Positions 7,968 to 16,880 of a stretch of DNA of 64,000 nt are shown here, one piece after another (position 1 is the first letter of the stretch; each line of letters starts with the position of its first letter). This DNA comes from S010-25 sp964441285. Its GTDB lineage: Bacteria > Pseudomonadota > Gammaproteobacteria > SZUA-229. Location of the stretch: NCBI GenBank assembly GCA_964441285.1, contig CAYTUK010000008.1, forward strand, positions 1-64,000. The letters run 5' to 3'. The notes under the pieces were generated by a model, which made no database searches, had not been told where the DNA came from, and saw only the letters and a program-made list of their open reading frames with translations. A program made the position numbers and the translations under genes.

Positions 7968-10022
7968 ATGCACAATAAAAATAAGGCTAATAATACGCTG
8001 CCCCTTCTTAAGCACTGGAAGCTCTGCTACGATGATAACGACATTGCCTGGTGTCACCTCGATATGCAGAATGCCAGCACAAATTTATTGTCCATTGCCG
8101 TTATTGAAGAGCTTAATACCCTGCTTGATGGGTTCAACGCGAACCTGCCACAGGCTGTTATTCTCTTATCAGACAAAAACAATGGTTACATTTTTGGTGC
8201 CGATATTAAAGAATTCACCACTCTCGATACACAGCAGCAGGCACTTGACTTTCTGCAACGTGGTCATGCACTAATGGATAAACTTGAAGCCCTGACCTGC
8301 CCGACTGTTAGTATGGTTCATGGTAACTGTTTTGGTGGCGGTACCGAACTCTCCCTGGCGTGCGATTATATTGTTGCCAGTGATGACCAAAAAACAAACA
8401 TCGGCCTACCCGAAATAAAATTGGGTATTCATCCCGGATATGGTGGTACTGTGCGTTCCATTAAGCGCTGCGGGCCAGTGGCAGCAATGGGCATTATGCT
8501 AACAGGTCGTGCCTTAAGCGCACGCGCGGCAAAAAAAATCGGATTGATAGATGAGGTTGTGCCTTTGCGCCAGCTAAAGAAAGCCGCCGCCACTTTTGCT
8601 CTGCATGCACCTGCACGCAAACAACCTGAATTTCTGGCACGACTGGCAAACCATCCTTTAGTCAGACCACTACTTGCCAGTCAAATGCGTAAACAGGTTG
8701 CTACCAAAGCCAAACTACAACACTACCCTGCGCCCTACAAACTCATTGATCTCTGGCAAAAATATGCCAGTGATAAAAAACAGATGCTCAAGCAGGAAAT
8801 ACTGTCTGTTGCCAGCCTTACCACCACCTTGACTGCCAGGAATCTGGTAAAAGTATTTTTTTTACAGGAAAAACTCAAGAGCCTGGGTAAAAAATCTACT
8901 GTTAAGATCGAGCATATACATGTGATTGGCGGTGGTATTATGGGTGGTGATATTGCTTCCTGGTGTGCCATACGGGGTTATAGTGTGAGTGTGCAGGATC
9001 AAAACCCTGAATCTCTGGCACAAACTTTTAAACGTGCACAGACTTCATTTAAAAAGAAATTTAAGCGCAACCGTCGTGCAATTCGTGATGCCAATGATCG
9101 TCTGCTACCGGATCATCGTGGTGTGGGTATAACCCGCGCTGACATTGTTATTGAAGCCATTTTTGAGGACCGTGAGGTAAAACGCAAACTTTACCAGTCA
9201 ATTGAACCAAAGATGAAAAAAAATGCAATTCTGGCAACCAATACATCAAGTATAAAACTGGAAGATTTAAGTTCCTGCCTGAAAAATCCAGGCCGACTGG
9301 TTGGCTTGCATTTTTTTAACCCAGTAGCATTAATGCCATTGGTAGAAATTATTTATGGCCCACAAACCGATGCACAGGTGGTACAACAAGCTCTCGCGTT
9401 TGGTAAAGATATTGGTAAACTCCCTCTGCCGGTTAAAAGCTCACCTGGCTTTTTGGTTAACCGTATATTAATGCCTTATATACTCGAGGCCGTAACTATG
9501 ATTAGTGAAGGCATCCCCGCAGAAGTCATTGACAAAGCCGCCACCGATTTTGGTATGCCTATGGGGCCGATTGAGCTGGCTGATACTGTTGGTCTGGATA
9601 TTTGTAAATCTGTTGCTCAGATACTGGCAGAAGCCCTTGATCTGACACTGCCTGCTGATCTTGAAAATATGACAAAAGCAGGCTTATTGGGTAGAAAATC
9701 TGCTCAGGGTTTTTATACATATAAAAAAGGCAAGCCGATAAAAAATAAAAATATCCAATATAAACACCCACAGGAAATTCAGGACAGGCTAATTTTTCGT
9801 CTGTTAAACGAAACCGTTGCCTGTTTGCGAGAAGGCATTGTTGAAGATGAAGCCTTGATTAATGCGGGCATTATTTTTGGGACTGGTTTTGCCCCTTTCA
9901 CCGCTGGTCCACTTGAATATATCGCAACTCAGGGTAAAGAGAATTTAATCCCCACCATGCAGACGCTGGAAAATAAATTCGGTAGTCAGTTTAAGTTGGA
10001 CGAAGGTTGGGCACTGCTATAG
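7968..10022 (+). CDS. fadJ: Fatty acid oxidation complex alpha subunit FadJ (enoyl-CoA hydratase / 3-hydroxyacyl-CoA dehydrogenase)
   Basis: This 684-residue fusion performs the two middle steps of beta-oxidation. The N-terminal crotonase domain has both catalytic glutamates: GGGTE (about Glu127) and GLPE (about Glu149). The C-terminal dehydrogenase has the NAD-binding turn VIGGGIMGGDIA at about residue 318, the GLHFFNPV motif with the catalytic histidine, and SSPGFLVNRIL. The C-terminal helical repeat is present (GLLGRKSAQGFYTY). The start is supported by AGGA 8 nt upstream. It partners FadI encoded just upstream. FadB versus FadJ cannot be separated by sequence alone; gene order (thiolase first) favours FadIJ. 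Confidence 0.94.
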   Translation: MHNKNKANNTLPLLKHWKLCYDDNDIAWCHLDMQNASTNLLSIAVIEELNTLLDGFNANLPQAVILLSDKNNGYIFGADIKEFTTLDTQQQALDFLQRGHALMDKLEALTCPTVSMVHGNCFGGGTELSLACDYIVASDDQKTNIGLPEIKLGIHPGYGGTVRSIKRCGPVAAMGIMLTGRALSARAAKKIGLIDEVVPLRQLKKAAATFALHAPARKQPEFLARLANHPLVRPLLASQMRKQVATKAKLQHYPAPYKLIDLWQKYASDKKQMLKQEILSVASLTTTLTARNLVKVFFLQEKLKSLGKKSTVKIEHIHVIGGGIMGGDIASWCAIRGYSVSVQDQNPESLAQTFKRAQTSFKKKFKRNRRAIRDANDRLLPDHRGVGITRADIVIEAIFEDREVKRKLYQSIEPKMKKNAILATNTSSIKLEDLSSCLKNPGRLVGLHFFNPVALMPLVEIIYGPQTDAQVVQQALAFGKDIGKLPLPVKSSPGFLVNRILMPYILEAVTMISEGIPAEVIDKAATDFGMPMGPIELADTVGLDICKSVAQILAEALDLTLPADLENMTKAGLLGRKSAQGFYTYKKGKPIKNKNIQYKHPQEIQDRLIFRLLNETVACLREGIVEDEALINAGIIFGTGFAPFTAGPLEYIATQGKENLIPTMQTLENKFGSQFKLDEGWALL

Positions 10023-10103
10023 CACACAGGCTAATTTGCTATTTTATAACGCACAATAGAATCCTGGTTCATATCACATTTGTATGGTTATAAAATCATA
10101 AAC

Positions 10104-10880
10104 TCATCGCGTAACAGGAAACAGGCGATAAAAATTTTCTCTTGTTAGCTGTGCAATATATTCAACAGATGTACCACGAATTTCTGCCAGTGCTTCAGCA
10201 ATATGCTGTACATATGCCGGTTGATTTTGTTTACCACGATGTGGAATCGGTGCCAAATAAGGTGAATCGGTTTCGATTAATAAATAATCATCTGGAATTG
10301 TTTTAACCACTACTCGCAGCGCATCTGCATTTTTAAAGGTAATAATACCGGAAATTGAGATCATCAATCCCAGTTCTATCGCTTGCTCTGCAAAAGACCG
10401 TGACTCGGTAAAACAGTGAATAATGCCACCACAGGACGGCACATTTTCCTGTTGTAAAATTTCAAGTGTATCTTCAGCCGCACCGCGGGTATGAATAATA
10501 ACTGGTTTTTTGACAGTGTTGGCGACCTGAATATGCTGGCGAAAACGCTGTTGCTGCCATGACGGATCCCCCTTATGATAAAAATAATCCAGACCAGTTT
10601 CCCCAATTGCAATAACCTTATCATCCTGTGCAAGTCGGGTTAAAGTCGCTACACTAAACTCTTCGCCCTCATCCGCCATAGGGTGAACACCAACAGAAAC
10701 AGATATTTGTGGATAGGGCAGAACTTGCTCCAGCATCGAGTCATAGGTTCGTAAATTAATCGCAACGCAGAGCATATGTTCAATGCCGGCCTGGCGGCTC
10801 TGTTGAATCAACTGGTTAAAACTATTATTAAAGTCATCCAGCTTGATGCAGTCAAGATGGCAATGTGAATCAATTAACAT
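10104..10880 (-). CDS. tatD: TatD/YcfH family metal-dependent DNase
   Basis: This is a TIM-barrel metallohydrolase of the TatD family. The N-terminal metal motif DSHCHLD, the conserved GETGLDYFY, the later histidine in IIHTRG and the ETDSPYLAPIPHRGK signature near the C-terminus are all present. The open frame could start at 10913, but the internal ATG at 10880 (MLIDSHCHLD) aligns with family N-termini and has AACAGG upstream, giving 258 residues. Family members are 3'-5' exonucleases or deoxyribonucleases linked to DNA repair. It is the last gene of the conserved mltG-tmk-holB-pilZ-tatD block; a half repeat copy separates it from pilZ. Confidence 0.92.
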   Translation of the reverse strand: MLIDSHCHLDCIKLDDFNNSFNQLIQQSRQAGIEHMLCVAINLRTYDSMLEQVLPYPQISVSVGVHPMADEGEEFSVATLTRLAQDDKVIAIGETGLDYFYHKGDPSWQQQRFRQHIQVANTVKKPVIIHTRGAAEDTLEILQQENVPSCGGIIHCFTESRSFAEQAIELGLMISISGIITFKNADALRVVVKTIPDDYLLIETDSPYLAPIPHRGKQNQPAYVQHIAEALAEIRGTSVEYIAQLTRENFYRLFPVTR

Positions 10881-10926
10881 AATTAAACCTGTTTTATTCA
10901 TCGAATCAGGCAATCAAAGACGTCAT

Positions 10927-10991
10927 TTACTAACGGTATAGATGAAAAGGCTACCCATTGTTTAAGACCATCAGCCGCAGGGATGCGGGTG
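10927..10991 (+). repeat. Interspersed repeat, half copy C
   Basis: This half copy starts at the terminal end TTACTAACGG, continues through GATGAAAAGGCTACCCATTG and reaches the core CAGCCGCAGGGATGCGGGT. It then diverges, so the other end is missing. It lies between pilZ and tatD. Confidence 0.75.
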
Positions 10992-11022
10992 ATACAAGAA
11001 TTTTTAAATTACTTTTATCTGC

Positions 11023-11373
11023 TTACATCGTGTGTGTTATACGATCAGATTTTAATGCGCCAGCAAGATGCGTTTCTATTTTATTCCGTGTAAGTCCCTT
11101 ATCCTGCTCAGAAAATTGCACACCAATACCTGTCGCACGATTACCCTGAGCACCATTGGGTGTCATCCATATTATTTTACCAGCAACAGGGAGGCGCTCG
11201 GTATCATCCATAAGTGTCAGTAACATAAAAACATCGTCACCGAGCTTATAATTTTTGTTGGTTGGAATAAATAAACCACCGTTTTTAATGAATGGCATGT
11301 AAGCTGCGTAAAGTGCCGCTTTATCCTTGATACTGAGTGATAACATGCCTGATTTTGTTGGTGCACTACCCAT
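11023..11373 (-). CDS. pilZ: PilZ protein (type IV pilus assembly)
   Basis: This short PilZ-domain protein closely follows the type IV pilus PilZ of Pseudomonas: LSLSIKDKAALYAAYMPF, GGLFIPTNKNYKLGD, PVAGKIIWMTPNGAQGNR and GIGVQF. As in that protein, the RxxxR and D/NxSxxG motifs needed to bind cyclic di-GMP are absent, so it is probably a protein-interaction partner in pilus biogenesis rather than a c-di-GMP receptor. The frame opens at 11385, but GGAG six bases before the ATG at 11373 favours the shorter 116-residue form. Downstream of holB, the conserved gammaproteobacterial position. Confidence 0.93.
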   Translation of the reverse strand: MGSAPTKSGMLSLSIKDKAALYAAYMPFIKNGGLFIPTNKNYKLGDDVFMLLTLMDDTERLPVAGKIIWMTPNGAQGNRATGIGVQFSEQDKGLTRNKIETHLAGALKSDRITHTM

Positions 11374-11446
11374 AAAAATCTCCATCTACCTATTTTTTAT
11401 CTACAATTAATGTATCACCAGTCAATGACCACCAGGCGAATCACGG

Positions 11447-12517
11447 TTATAAAGTATCCCATGATAATAGCAGATTTTCCCATAATAACTGTGGATTTAG
11501 TGCAATCGAACCTTGTTGCAACGTTTGTAAAAGCTGTGACTGTAAACTAAATAAACGGTTATTATCCACATTTTTTGCGAGTTGTTTTAACGGAGTACTG
11601 TTTGCCTGATTGATAATACGTGATTGATTGATTTCACTAACCCTGTTATTTGATAGATAAACCAGATCATTCACCCAGTCCAGCATCCAGCCAAGGAGTT
11701 GCTGTTTATCGCATTGCGATAGTTTTAATGAATAGTCCAGTATTGATTCCGCATTTAATTTCGTCAGTAATGCACTGGCTAATAGCTGACGCTGTTCAGA
11801 TTCTTTGGCAACGACAAGCGCCGCCAGGGGAGCGTTGTGCACCAGTCTGAAAGCATATTGACAGGTTGTAGTCGTTTTAAACCCACCGTGATGCATTAAC
11901 CAGTTTTTTACCTGTGAATATTCAGGCTGGCTGAACTTAACTTGCTGGCAACGACTACGAATAGTTGCTGGTAGCCGATTTGGTGCGGCGCTAACTAATA
12001 TGAGTAATGTATTATCACCTGGTTCTTCCAGAGTTTTTAACAGGCTGTTTGCTGCCGCAGTATTCATTATGTCAGCCTGCTCAATAATAGCAATACGATA
12101 GCCACTCATCTGACTGGTCTGATTTAAACGATGACATAACTCACGAATGGCATCAATACGGATGTTCAACACCGGGGTTTTACTTTTTGATTTTTTTGGC
12201 GGCGTTGGTTTGATGCTATAAAGATCAGGGTGCGTACCTGCCGCAAGCAACAAACAATTATTGCAGACCCCACAGGCCTGGTCTGTTGCGATTTCTGCTT
12301 TATGGTTACCAAGTTTAGTTTTATCTGGTTTATTACTGGTAACATTCACCGCTGGACAACACAGTAGTGCGTGCCCCAGTGCATAAGCCAGCTCGGTTTT
12401 CCCCAGACCACGATAGCCACTAAACAACAGGGCATGAGGCAAATGTTGTTGTTGCTTGCGAGCCATTATCTGCTGCCATTGCGGCAGCAACCAGGGGTAA
12501 ATTTCAGGCATGCTCAA
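11447..12517 (-). CDS. holB: DNA polymerase III delta' subunit
   Basis: This is the clamp-loader delta' subunit. The AAA+ module begins with GYRGLGKTELAYALG (P-loop). A zinc-binding cysteine set follows (CCPAV, then CGVCNNCLLL), then the NSLLKTLEEPGD segment and the SRC sensor motif (TIRSRCQQVKF). At 356 residues it is slightly longer than E. coli HolB (334). It starts 12 bp after the stop of tmk, so the two are almost certainly co-transcribed. Confidence 0.93.
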   Translation of the reverse strand: MSMPEIYPWLLPQWQQIMARKQQQHLPHALLFSGYRGLGKTELAYALGHALLCCPAVNVTSNKPDKTKLGNHKAEIATDQACGVCNNCLLLAAGTHPDLYSIKPTPPKKSKSKTPVLNIRIDAIRELCHRLNQTSQMSGYRIAIIEQADIMNTAAANSLLKTLEEPGDNTLLILVSAAPNRLPATIRSRCQQVKFSQPEYSQVKNWLMHHGGFKTTTTCQYAFRLVHNAPLAALVVAKESEQRQLLASALLTKLNAESILDYSLKLSQCDKQQLLGWMLDWVNDLVYLSNNRVSEINQSRIINQANSTPLKQLAKNVDNNRLFSLQSQLLQTLQQGSIALNPQLLWENLLLSWDTL

Positions 12518-12529
12518 AACTTCATAAAA

Positions 12530-13156
12530 TTATTCGAATAAAATAGCGTAACGTATTAATGCATGACGAATCTGTGTTTGCACTTCATCCAGTGTCAGCG
12601 TTGCATCCACCACACACATTCGTTGCGGGTATTGCTGTGCCAGTAAAATATAAGCCTCACGAACCCGCTGAAAAAAATCATCTTTTTCTTTTTCAATTCT
12701 GTCAGGGCAGCTACGCTTACTGGCGCGAGCGCGCCCAACCATAACAGGAGCATCGAGTATAATGGTTAAATCTGGCCGTAAACTGCCTTGCACCCACTGC
12801 TCAAGTTGAGCGATTTTTTCTACACTCCGTTGCCGCCCACCTCCCTGATAGGCATACGTTGCCTCGGTAAAACGATCGCATAAAACCACTTTATTCATTT
12901 TCAGAGCGGGGTAAATTACTTTGTGTAGATGCTCAGCGCGCGCTGCAAACATCATTAAAAGTTCTGCATCGGCACTCATTGTATACTCAGCATGGCACAG
13001 TAACAAATTACGTAATGCTTCACCTAAGGGTGTGCCACCCGGTTCGCGTGTTACTACACATTCATCCCCCTGTGCCTCGAGCAGAGATTGTATAAATTGA
13101 AGGTTACTGGTTTTACCCACACCTTCGATACCTTCCAGGGTAATAAATTTGCTCAT
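12530..13156 (-). CDS. tmk: Thymidylate kinase
   Basis: Tmk phosphorylates dTMP to dTDP. The P-loop EGIEGVGKTSN is at the N-terminus, the DR(F/Y) motif appears as CDRFTEATYAYQGGGR, and REPGGTPLGE binds the substrate phosphate. The length of 208 residues is typical. It lies directly upstream of holB in a conserved operon. The 128-bp gap to mltG holds what looks like a lone repeat end. Confidence 0.95.
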   Translation of the reverse strand: MSKFITLEGIEGVGKTSNLQFIQSLLEAQGDECVVTREPGGTPLGEALRNLLLCHAEYTMSADAELLMMFAARAEHLHKVIYPALKMNKVVLCDRFTEATYAYQGGGRQRSVEKIAQLEQWVQGSLRPDLTIILDAPVMVGRARASKRSCPDRIEKEKDDFFQRVREAYILLAQQYPQRMCVVDATLTLDEVQTQIRHALIRYAILFE

Positions 13157-13190
13157 TATAAGTGCTGCTTCCTGGTTAATTTTATATATA

Positions 13191-13229
13191 TTACTGAGTC
13201 GGCAGCCTTTTTATGTGTACTATTAATAA
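13191..13229. repeat. Probable solo end of the interspersed repeat (D)
   Basis: The stretch TTACTGAGTCGGCAGCC then TTTTTATGTGTACTATTAAT resembles the terminal end seen elsewhere (GGGTCGCC, then TTTTCATTTGTACTGTTAGT). No core is present, so this is either an eroded copy or a lone end. Assignment is tentative. Confidence 0.4.
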
Positions 13230-13284
13230 ATACACTGCTGTCGCGTTATTTTAGTCATATTTTGTGTTGCATTATTCTTTCTCA

Positions 13285-14304
13285 TTAGTGTTTTTTACGC
13301 TGATACTTATCAACTGCCCTGTTATGATCTTTTAAGTTAGTAGAAAAAACATGCCTGCCTGAACCGTCACCATACGCAACAAAATACAGCATGTCGGTTT
13401 TATCTGGATGTAATACGGCATGAATTGACTGTCGCCCTGGCATTGCAATGGGTGTTGGCGTCAGTCCTTTTCTAGTATAAGTGTTGTAGGGCGTATCTTT
13501 CCGTAAATCGCTAAGGTGAATATTACCATCATAGTTCTTAATGCCATAAATGACCGTCGGATCGGTCTGTAAACGCATATTTTTATTTAACCGATTGATA
13601 AATACACCCGCAATCAATGGGCGTTCCTGTGCAATGGCAGTTTCTTTTTCTACTATTGAAGCAAGTATCAGCGCTTCATAAGCGTTTTTAAAAGGTAGAT
13701 GTTTCTCTCGGTGTTGCCACTCCTCTGCTAACACCTGCTGCATCGTTTTATAGGCGTTCTGTAATAATTCTGTATCTTTCATCCCGGTTGAAATATCATA
13801 GGTCGATGGAAAAAATCGCCCTTCGGCCTGTTGATTTCCATATCCCAGTTTTTTCATAATGACTGCCGGTGATAAATGATTCAGCGTATGTTGAAGCAAG
13901 GGAGAACGCTTAATTTGCGCAAGCATTTGCTTAAAAGTTATGCCTTCAACCAGTGTGATACGGTGCTGTATCACGTCACCGTTAACCATACGCTCGAGTA
14001 TATCGGCCAGACTTTCACCCGCTTTAATGATATATTTACCCGCCTGTAAATGTGTCGCCTGATTATGTAGCCGCCCCCATAAAATAAAATCGCGCTTATG
14101 GTTTAAAAGTTTTTTCTGCTCCAGTTGTGAAGCAATAACACGAATGGACGAGCCGGGTTTTAAGTAAATTCTTACTGGTTTTTCCAGCGTTAATGGTTGC
14201 TGCATCAGGGTAAAAAGTTGCACTGAATAATAAATACCTGTGCCTGCAATAATAATGACCACAGCAAGCAGGAAGGGCAGCATTTGTTTAAATCCTTTTA
14301 ACAT
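13285..14304 (-). CDS. mltG: Endolytic murein transglycosylase MltG (YceG)
   Basis: MltG is a membrane-bound lytic transglycosylase that cleaves nascent glycan strands. One N-terminal membrane segment (MLPFLLAVVIIIAGTGIYY, residues 8-26) is followed by a LysM-like region and the YceG catalytic domain, with the glutamate in ASIVEKET, the RLQTDPTVIYG-type strand (MRLQTDPTVIYG) and the C-terminal YFVAYGDGSGRHVFS. Length 339 against 340 in E. coli. Its start overlaps the end of pabC by 17 nt, the usual arrangement. Confidence 0.94.
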   Translation of the reverse strand: MLKGFKQMLPFLLAVVIIIAGTGIYYSVQLFTLMQQPLTLEKPVRIYLKPGSSIRVIASQLEQKKLLNHKRDFILWGRLHNQATHLQAGKYIIKAGESLADILERMVNGDVIQHRITLVEGITFKQMLAQIKRSPLLQHTLNHLSPAVIMKKLGYGNQQAEGRFFPSTYDISTGMKDTELLQNAYKTMQQVLAEEWQHREKHLPFKNAYEALILASIVEKETAIAQERPLIAGVFINRLNKNMRLQTDPTVIYGIKNYDGNIHLSDLRKDTPYNTYTRKGLTPTPIAMPGRQSIHAVLHPDKTDMLYFVAYGDGSGRHVFSTNLKDHNRAVDKYQRKKH

Positions 14305-15193
14305 GATCGCCCTTTATCTCCTGCAATAATTGATTCAACTTTCGAGCCTGTAAAAAAGTCCCGGTTTGCCATGTTGTTGTCTGGCGCGGTGAGGTTTGAA
14401 ACTCTGAAGGTTGAAACAGCAATGTTTTTACCGGCAGGATTTCCAGTAAACTATTACAGATAAATAACGCATCCATTGTAAACAGTGCCTGCATGGATAA
14501 CTCCGTGATTGAAACGGGCATTAAATTTTTATCTGCAAGCTCAATAATTTTTTCACGGATAATTCCGGTAACACCACTCATTGTTAACGCTGGCGTTAAT
14601 AGCTGCATCTGTTTAACAGCAAATAGATTACTCATGGTTCCTTCAATGACTCTGCCATCACTATCAAGCATTAAACCTTCACTATAAGTGTCTTTCCATT
14701 CATTTCTGGCGAGTACATTTTCCAGTCGATTCAAATGTTTTATACCAGCCAGTGCTGGATTGATTGAGATGGTTTGTCGACAGACACATAAATCTGCGGC
14801 TTTATTCTCACCATTTTGACTGGCAGTACTGTCAAAATATCTCGGCGCTAAACCTTTTGTTAATGACACCATTCGAGTGCTAGAAAGAGTGTCCAGTTGC
14901 CGATAACCACGTTCACTGCAACCTCGAGTCAATATCAGTTTGATAACGCCGTTGCCGGATAAATTTTTACACAGTAAGGCAATGTCCTGCAACCACAGTT
15001 TTTCCTCTGGACAGGGTATCTGTAATCGTTGTGCCCCTTGTTGTAGACGGTTAAAGTGAGCCTGCCAAAATTCCAGGCCATTATCAACACAGGCAATGGT
15101 TTCAAACAGGCCATCACCGTACTGCAATCCCCGCTCCTGTACTGAGACATAATTGGTGGCAATGCCATTAATAAGACAGTTCTGCATCACCAT
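14288..15193 (-). CDS. pabC: Aminodeoxychorismate lyase
   Basis: PabC is a fold-type IV PLP enzyme that releases pyruvate from 4-amino-4-deoxychorismate to give p-aminobenzoate for folate. The N-terminal RGLQYGDGLFETI, the PLP lysine in AGIKHLNRLENVLAR, the EGTMSNLF signature and the SGVTGIIRE loop are all present. The frame begins ATG GTG ATG; the first ATG overlaps the pabB stop, and a start two codons later is possible. Together with pabB upstream it forms the p-aminobenzoate pair. Confidence 0.92.
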   Translation of the reverse strand: MVMQNCLINGIATNYVSVQERGLQYGDGLFETIACVDNGLEFWQAHFNRLQQGAQRLQIPCPEEKLWLQDIALLCKNLSGNGVIKLILTRGCSERGYRQLDTLSSTRMVSLTKGLAPRYFDSTASQNGENKAADLCVCRQTISINPALAGIKHLNRLENVLARNEWKDTYSEGLMLDSDGRVIEGTMSNLFAVKQMQLLTPALTMSGVTGIIREKIIELADKNLMPVSITELSMQALFTMDALFICNSLLEILPVKTLLFQPSEFQTSPRQTTTWQTGTFLQARKLNQLLQEIKGDHVKRI

Positions 15194-16659
15194 TAAATAA
15201 CCGAGTTGCTCACATCAAATATTTTTAGCAATCCTCGTGCTTTTGCGCGGGTTTCTTCCAGCTCATGCTGGCCCTGTGAATCGGCCACAATACCACCGCC
15301 GGCTCTAAAAAAAAGGCGGTCGCACTCACGCACCAGAGTGCGGATTAAAATATTAAAATCCATATCACCATCCAGATTAATATAACCCAGTGAGCCGGTG
15401 TAAGCACCCCGCATCTCCTGCTCCTGTTCGGCAAGAATTTCCATACAACGTATCTTGGGACAGCCGGTAATTGTACCACCGGGGAAAACAGCTTTTAATA
15501 CATCAACGGCAGACTTATCTTTTTGGCATTCGCCTCGAATATTTGACACAATATGATGCACATGCTGCCAGCTTTCCAGTGCCATCAATTCATTTACCTG
15601 AATACTGCCGGGAATACAAACTCGGCCAAGATCATTGCGTTCCAGATCAATTAACATAATATGTTCAGCCAGTTCCTTTGGGTGAGAGAGTAATTCTTTT
15701 GCCATAGCGGCATCAAAGTGCGGGTCGCTAGAACGCGGTCGGGTACCTGCAATTGGCCGAGTTTCAATAAAACCGTTTCGCATACTAACGAGCCTTTCCG
15801 GTGATGAACTAATAATAGCCGCGTCATTAAATGTAGCCAGTGCAGCAAAAGATGATGGATTGTGTTCAGCCAGTCGGGAAAATAGTGCCACATCATCCAT
15901 TGCCTGCATAAGTTGAGCATGCCAGCAACGGGACAGGTTAGCCTGAAAAATATCGCCAGCATAAATATATTGTTTAATTTTCTCAACCTGTAGAAGATAG
16001 CGGTTTTCATCGGATTCTACAAACTGATTTTGTGCAACCAACTGAGGTTGGGATGCCGACTGAGAATTGATCGATAAAACAGGCGGTTGTGTTTGCTGCC
16101 GGATTATTTCCAGACAGTCAGTTTCGATTTTATCAAGTAATTCCAGGGCGGTTCTTTCTACCACGATCTGGCAATGGTTGCTTATCCGATCACGTATAAT
16201 TGCTGCGGGTATTCGACTGGCAAGAGCCAGCGGTAACCGCGTTTTGCTCTGTGGAAACACCAGACGGGTTTCAATTTCTGCCGCCATTTCATACGCTAGA
16301 TAAACAAACCAGCCGCCATAAAAGGGAATACCTGATTTATCTTCGGTGTTAATGTGCGTTTTATATTGTGCACAAAGCCCGGTTAGTTCATCAAAAAATG
16401 TTTTACCCGTAACTTTTTTATTCAGCCGGTTACCCGCTTCATCGGTATAATATAATTGCCGGTTCGCACTTAGTTGCAGTGACTCCTGTGGGCAGGCAAA
16501 AACGATATCATACCGCCCCACATTAGCTTTAAGCGGGGAAGTTTTATTGTCGGCCTGATATGCGCTACTAATCAACGCATAAGGATAACGTTGCCGGTTG
16601 AAACGAACAAGATCAACCAGCTCGAAGCAAACGGGTAAAGGGCGGGTAACAATAGACAC
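15193..16659 (-). CDS. pabB: Aminodeoxychorismate synthase component I
   Basis: PabB converts chorismate to 4-amino-4-deoxychorismate using ammonia from PabA. The chorismate-binding domain shows IKQYIYAGDIFQANLSR, ETRPIAGTRPR, ELLSHPKELAEHIMLIDLERND, the conserved PGGTITGCPKIRCMEI and GAYTGSLGYI. The length (488) is within the family range. Anthranilate synthase TrpE is the alternative, but pabC directly downstream with overlapping stop and start decides for PabB. PabA is not in the window. Confidence 0.93.
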   Translation of the reverse strand: MSIVTRPLPVCFELVDLVRFNRQRYPYALISSAYQADNKTSPLKANVGRYDIVFACPQESLQLSANRQLYYTDEAGNRLNKKVTGKTFFDELTGLCAQYKTHINTEDKSGIPFYGGWFVYLAYEMAAEIETRLVFPQSKTRLPLALASRIPAAIIRDRISNHCQIVVERTALELLDKIETDCLEIIRQQTQPPVLSINSQSASQPQLVAQNQFVESDENRYLLQVEKIKQYIYAGDIFQANLSRCWHAQLMQAMDDVALFSRLAEHNPSSFAALATFNDAAIISSSPERLVSMRNGFIETRPIAGTRPRSSDPHFDAAMAKELLSHPKELAEHIMLIDLERNDLGRVCIPGSIQVNELMALESWQHVHHIVSNIRGECQKDKSAVDVLKAVFPGGTITGCPKIRCMEILAEQEQEMRGAYTGSLGYINLDGDMDFNILIRTLVRECDRLFFRAGGGIVADSQGQHELEETRAKARGLLKIFDVSNSVI

Positions 16660-16740
16660 AATGCAGGAGCCTTTAAATTAAGCCGTGAATAGATGTCTTG
16701 AACTCAGAATTTCCGATAGCCGTGCTGGTAAGTATTTACC

Positions 16741-16835
16741 ATGACGTTGAATACATCCATGTAAACCCGACACCCGCATCCCTGCGGCTGACAGTCTTGA
16801 ATAATGAGTGTCCTTTTCATCTGTACTATTAGTAA
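16741..16835 (-). repeat. Interspersed repeat, partial copy E
   Basis: This partial copy holds the centre (TGAATACATCCATG), the core CGACACCCGCATCCCTGCGG and a terminal end that closes with TGTACTATTAGTAA. The opposite end is degraded. It lies between fabF and pabB, which are usually close neighbours. Confidence 0.75.
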
Positions 16836-16880
16836 GTCGGTTTTATCCATGTGATCACAATGCTGATCCAGGTAATGGCA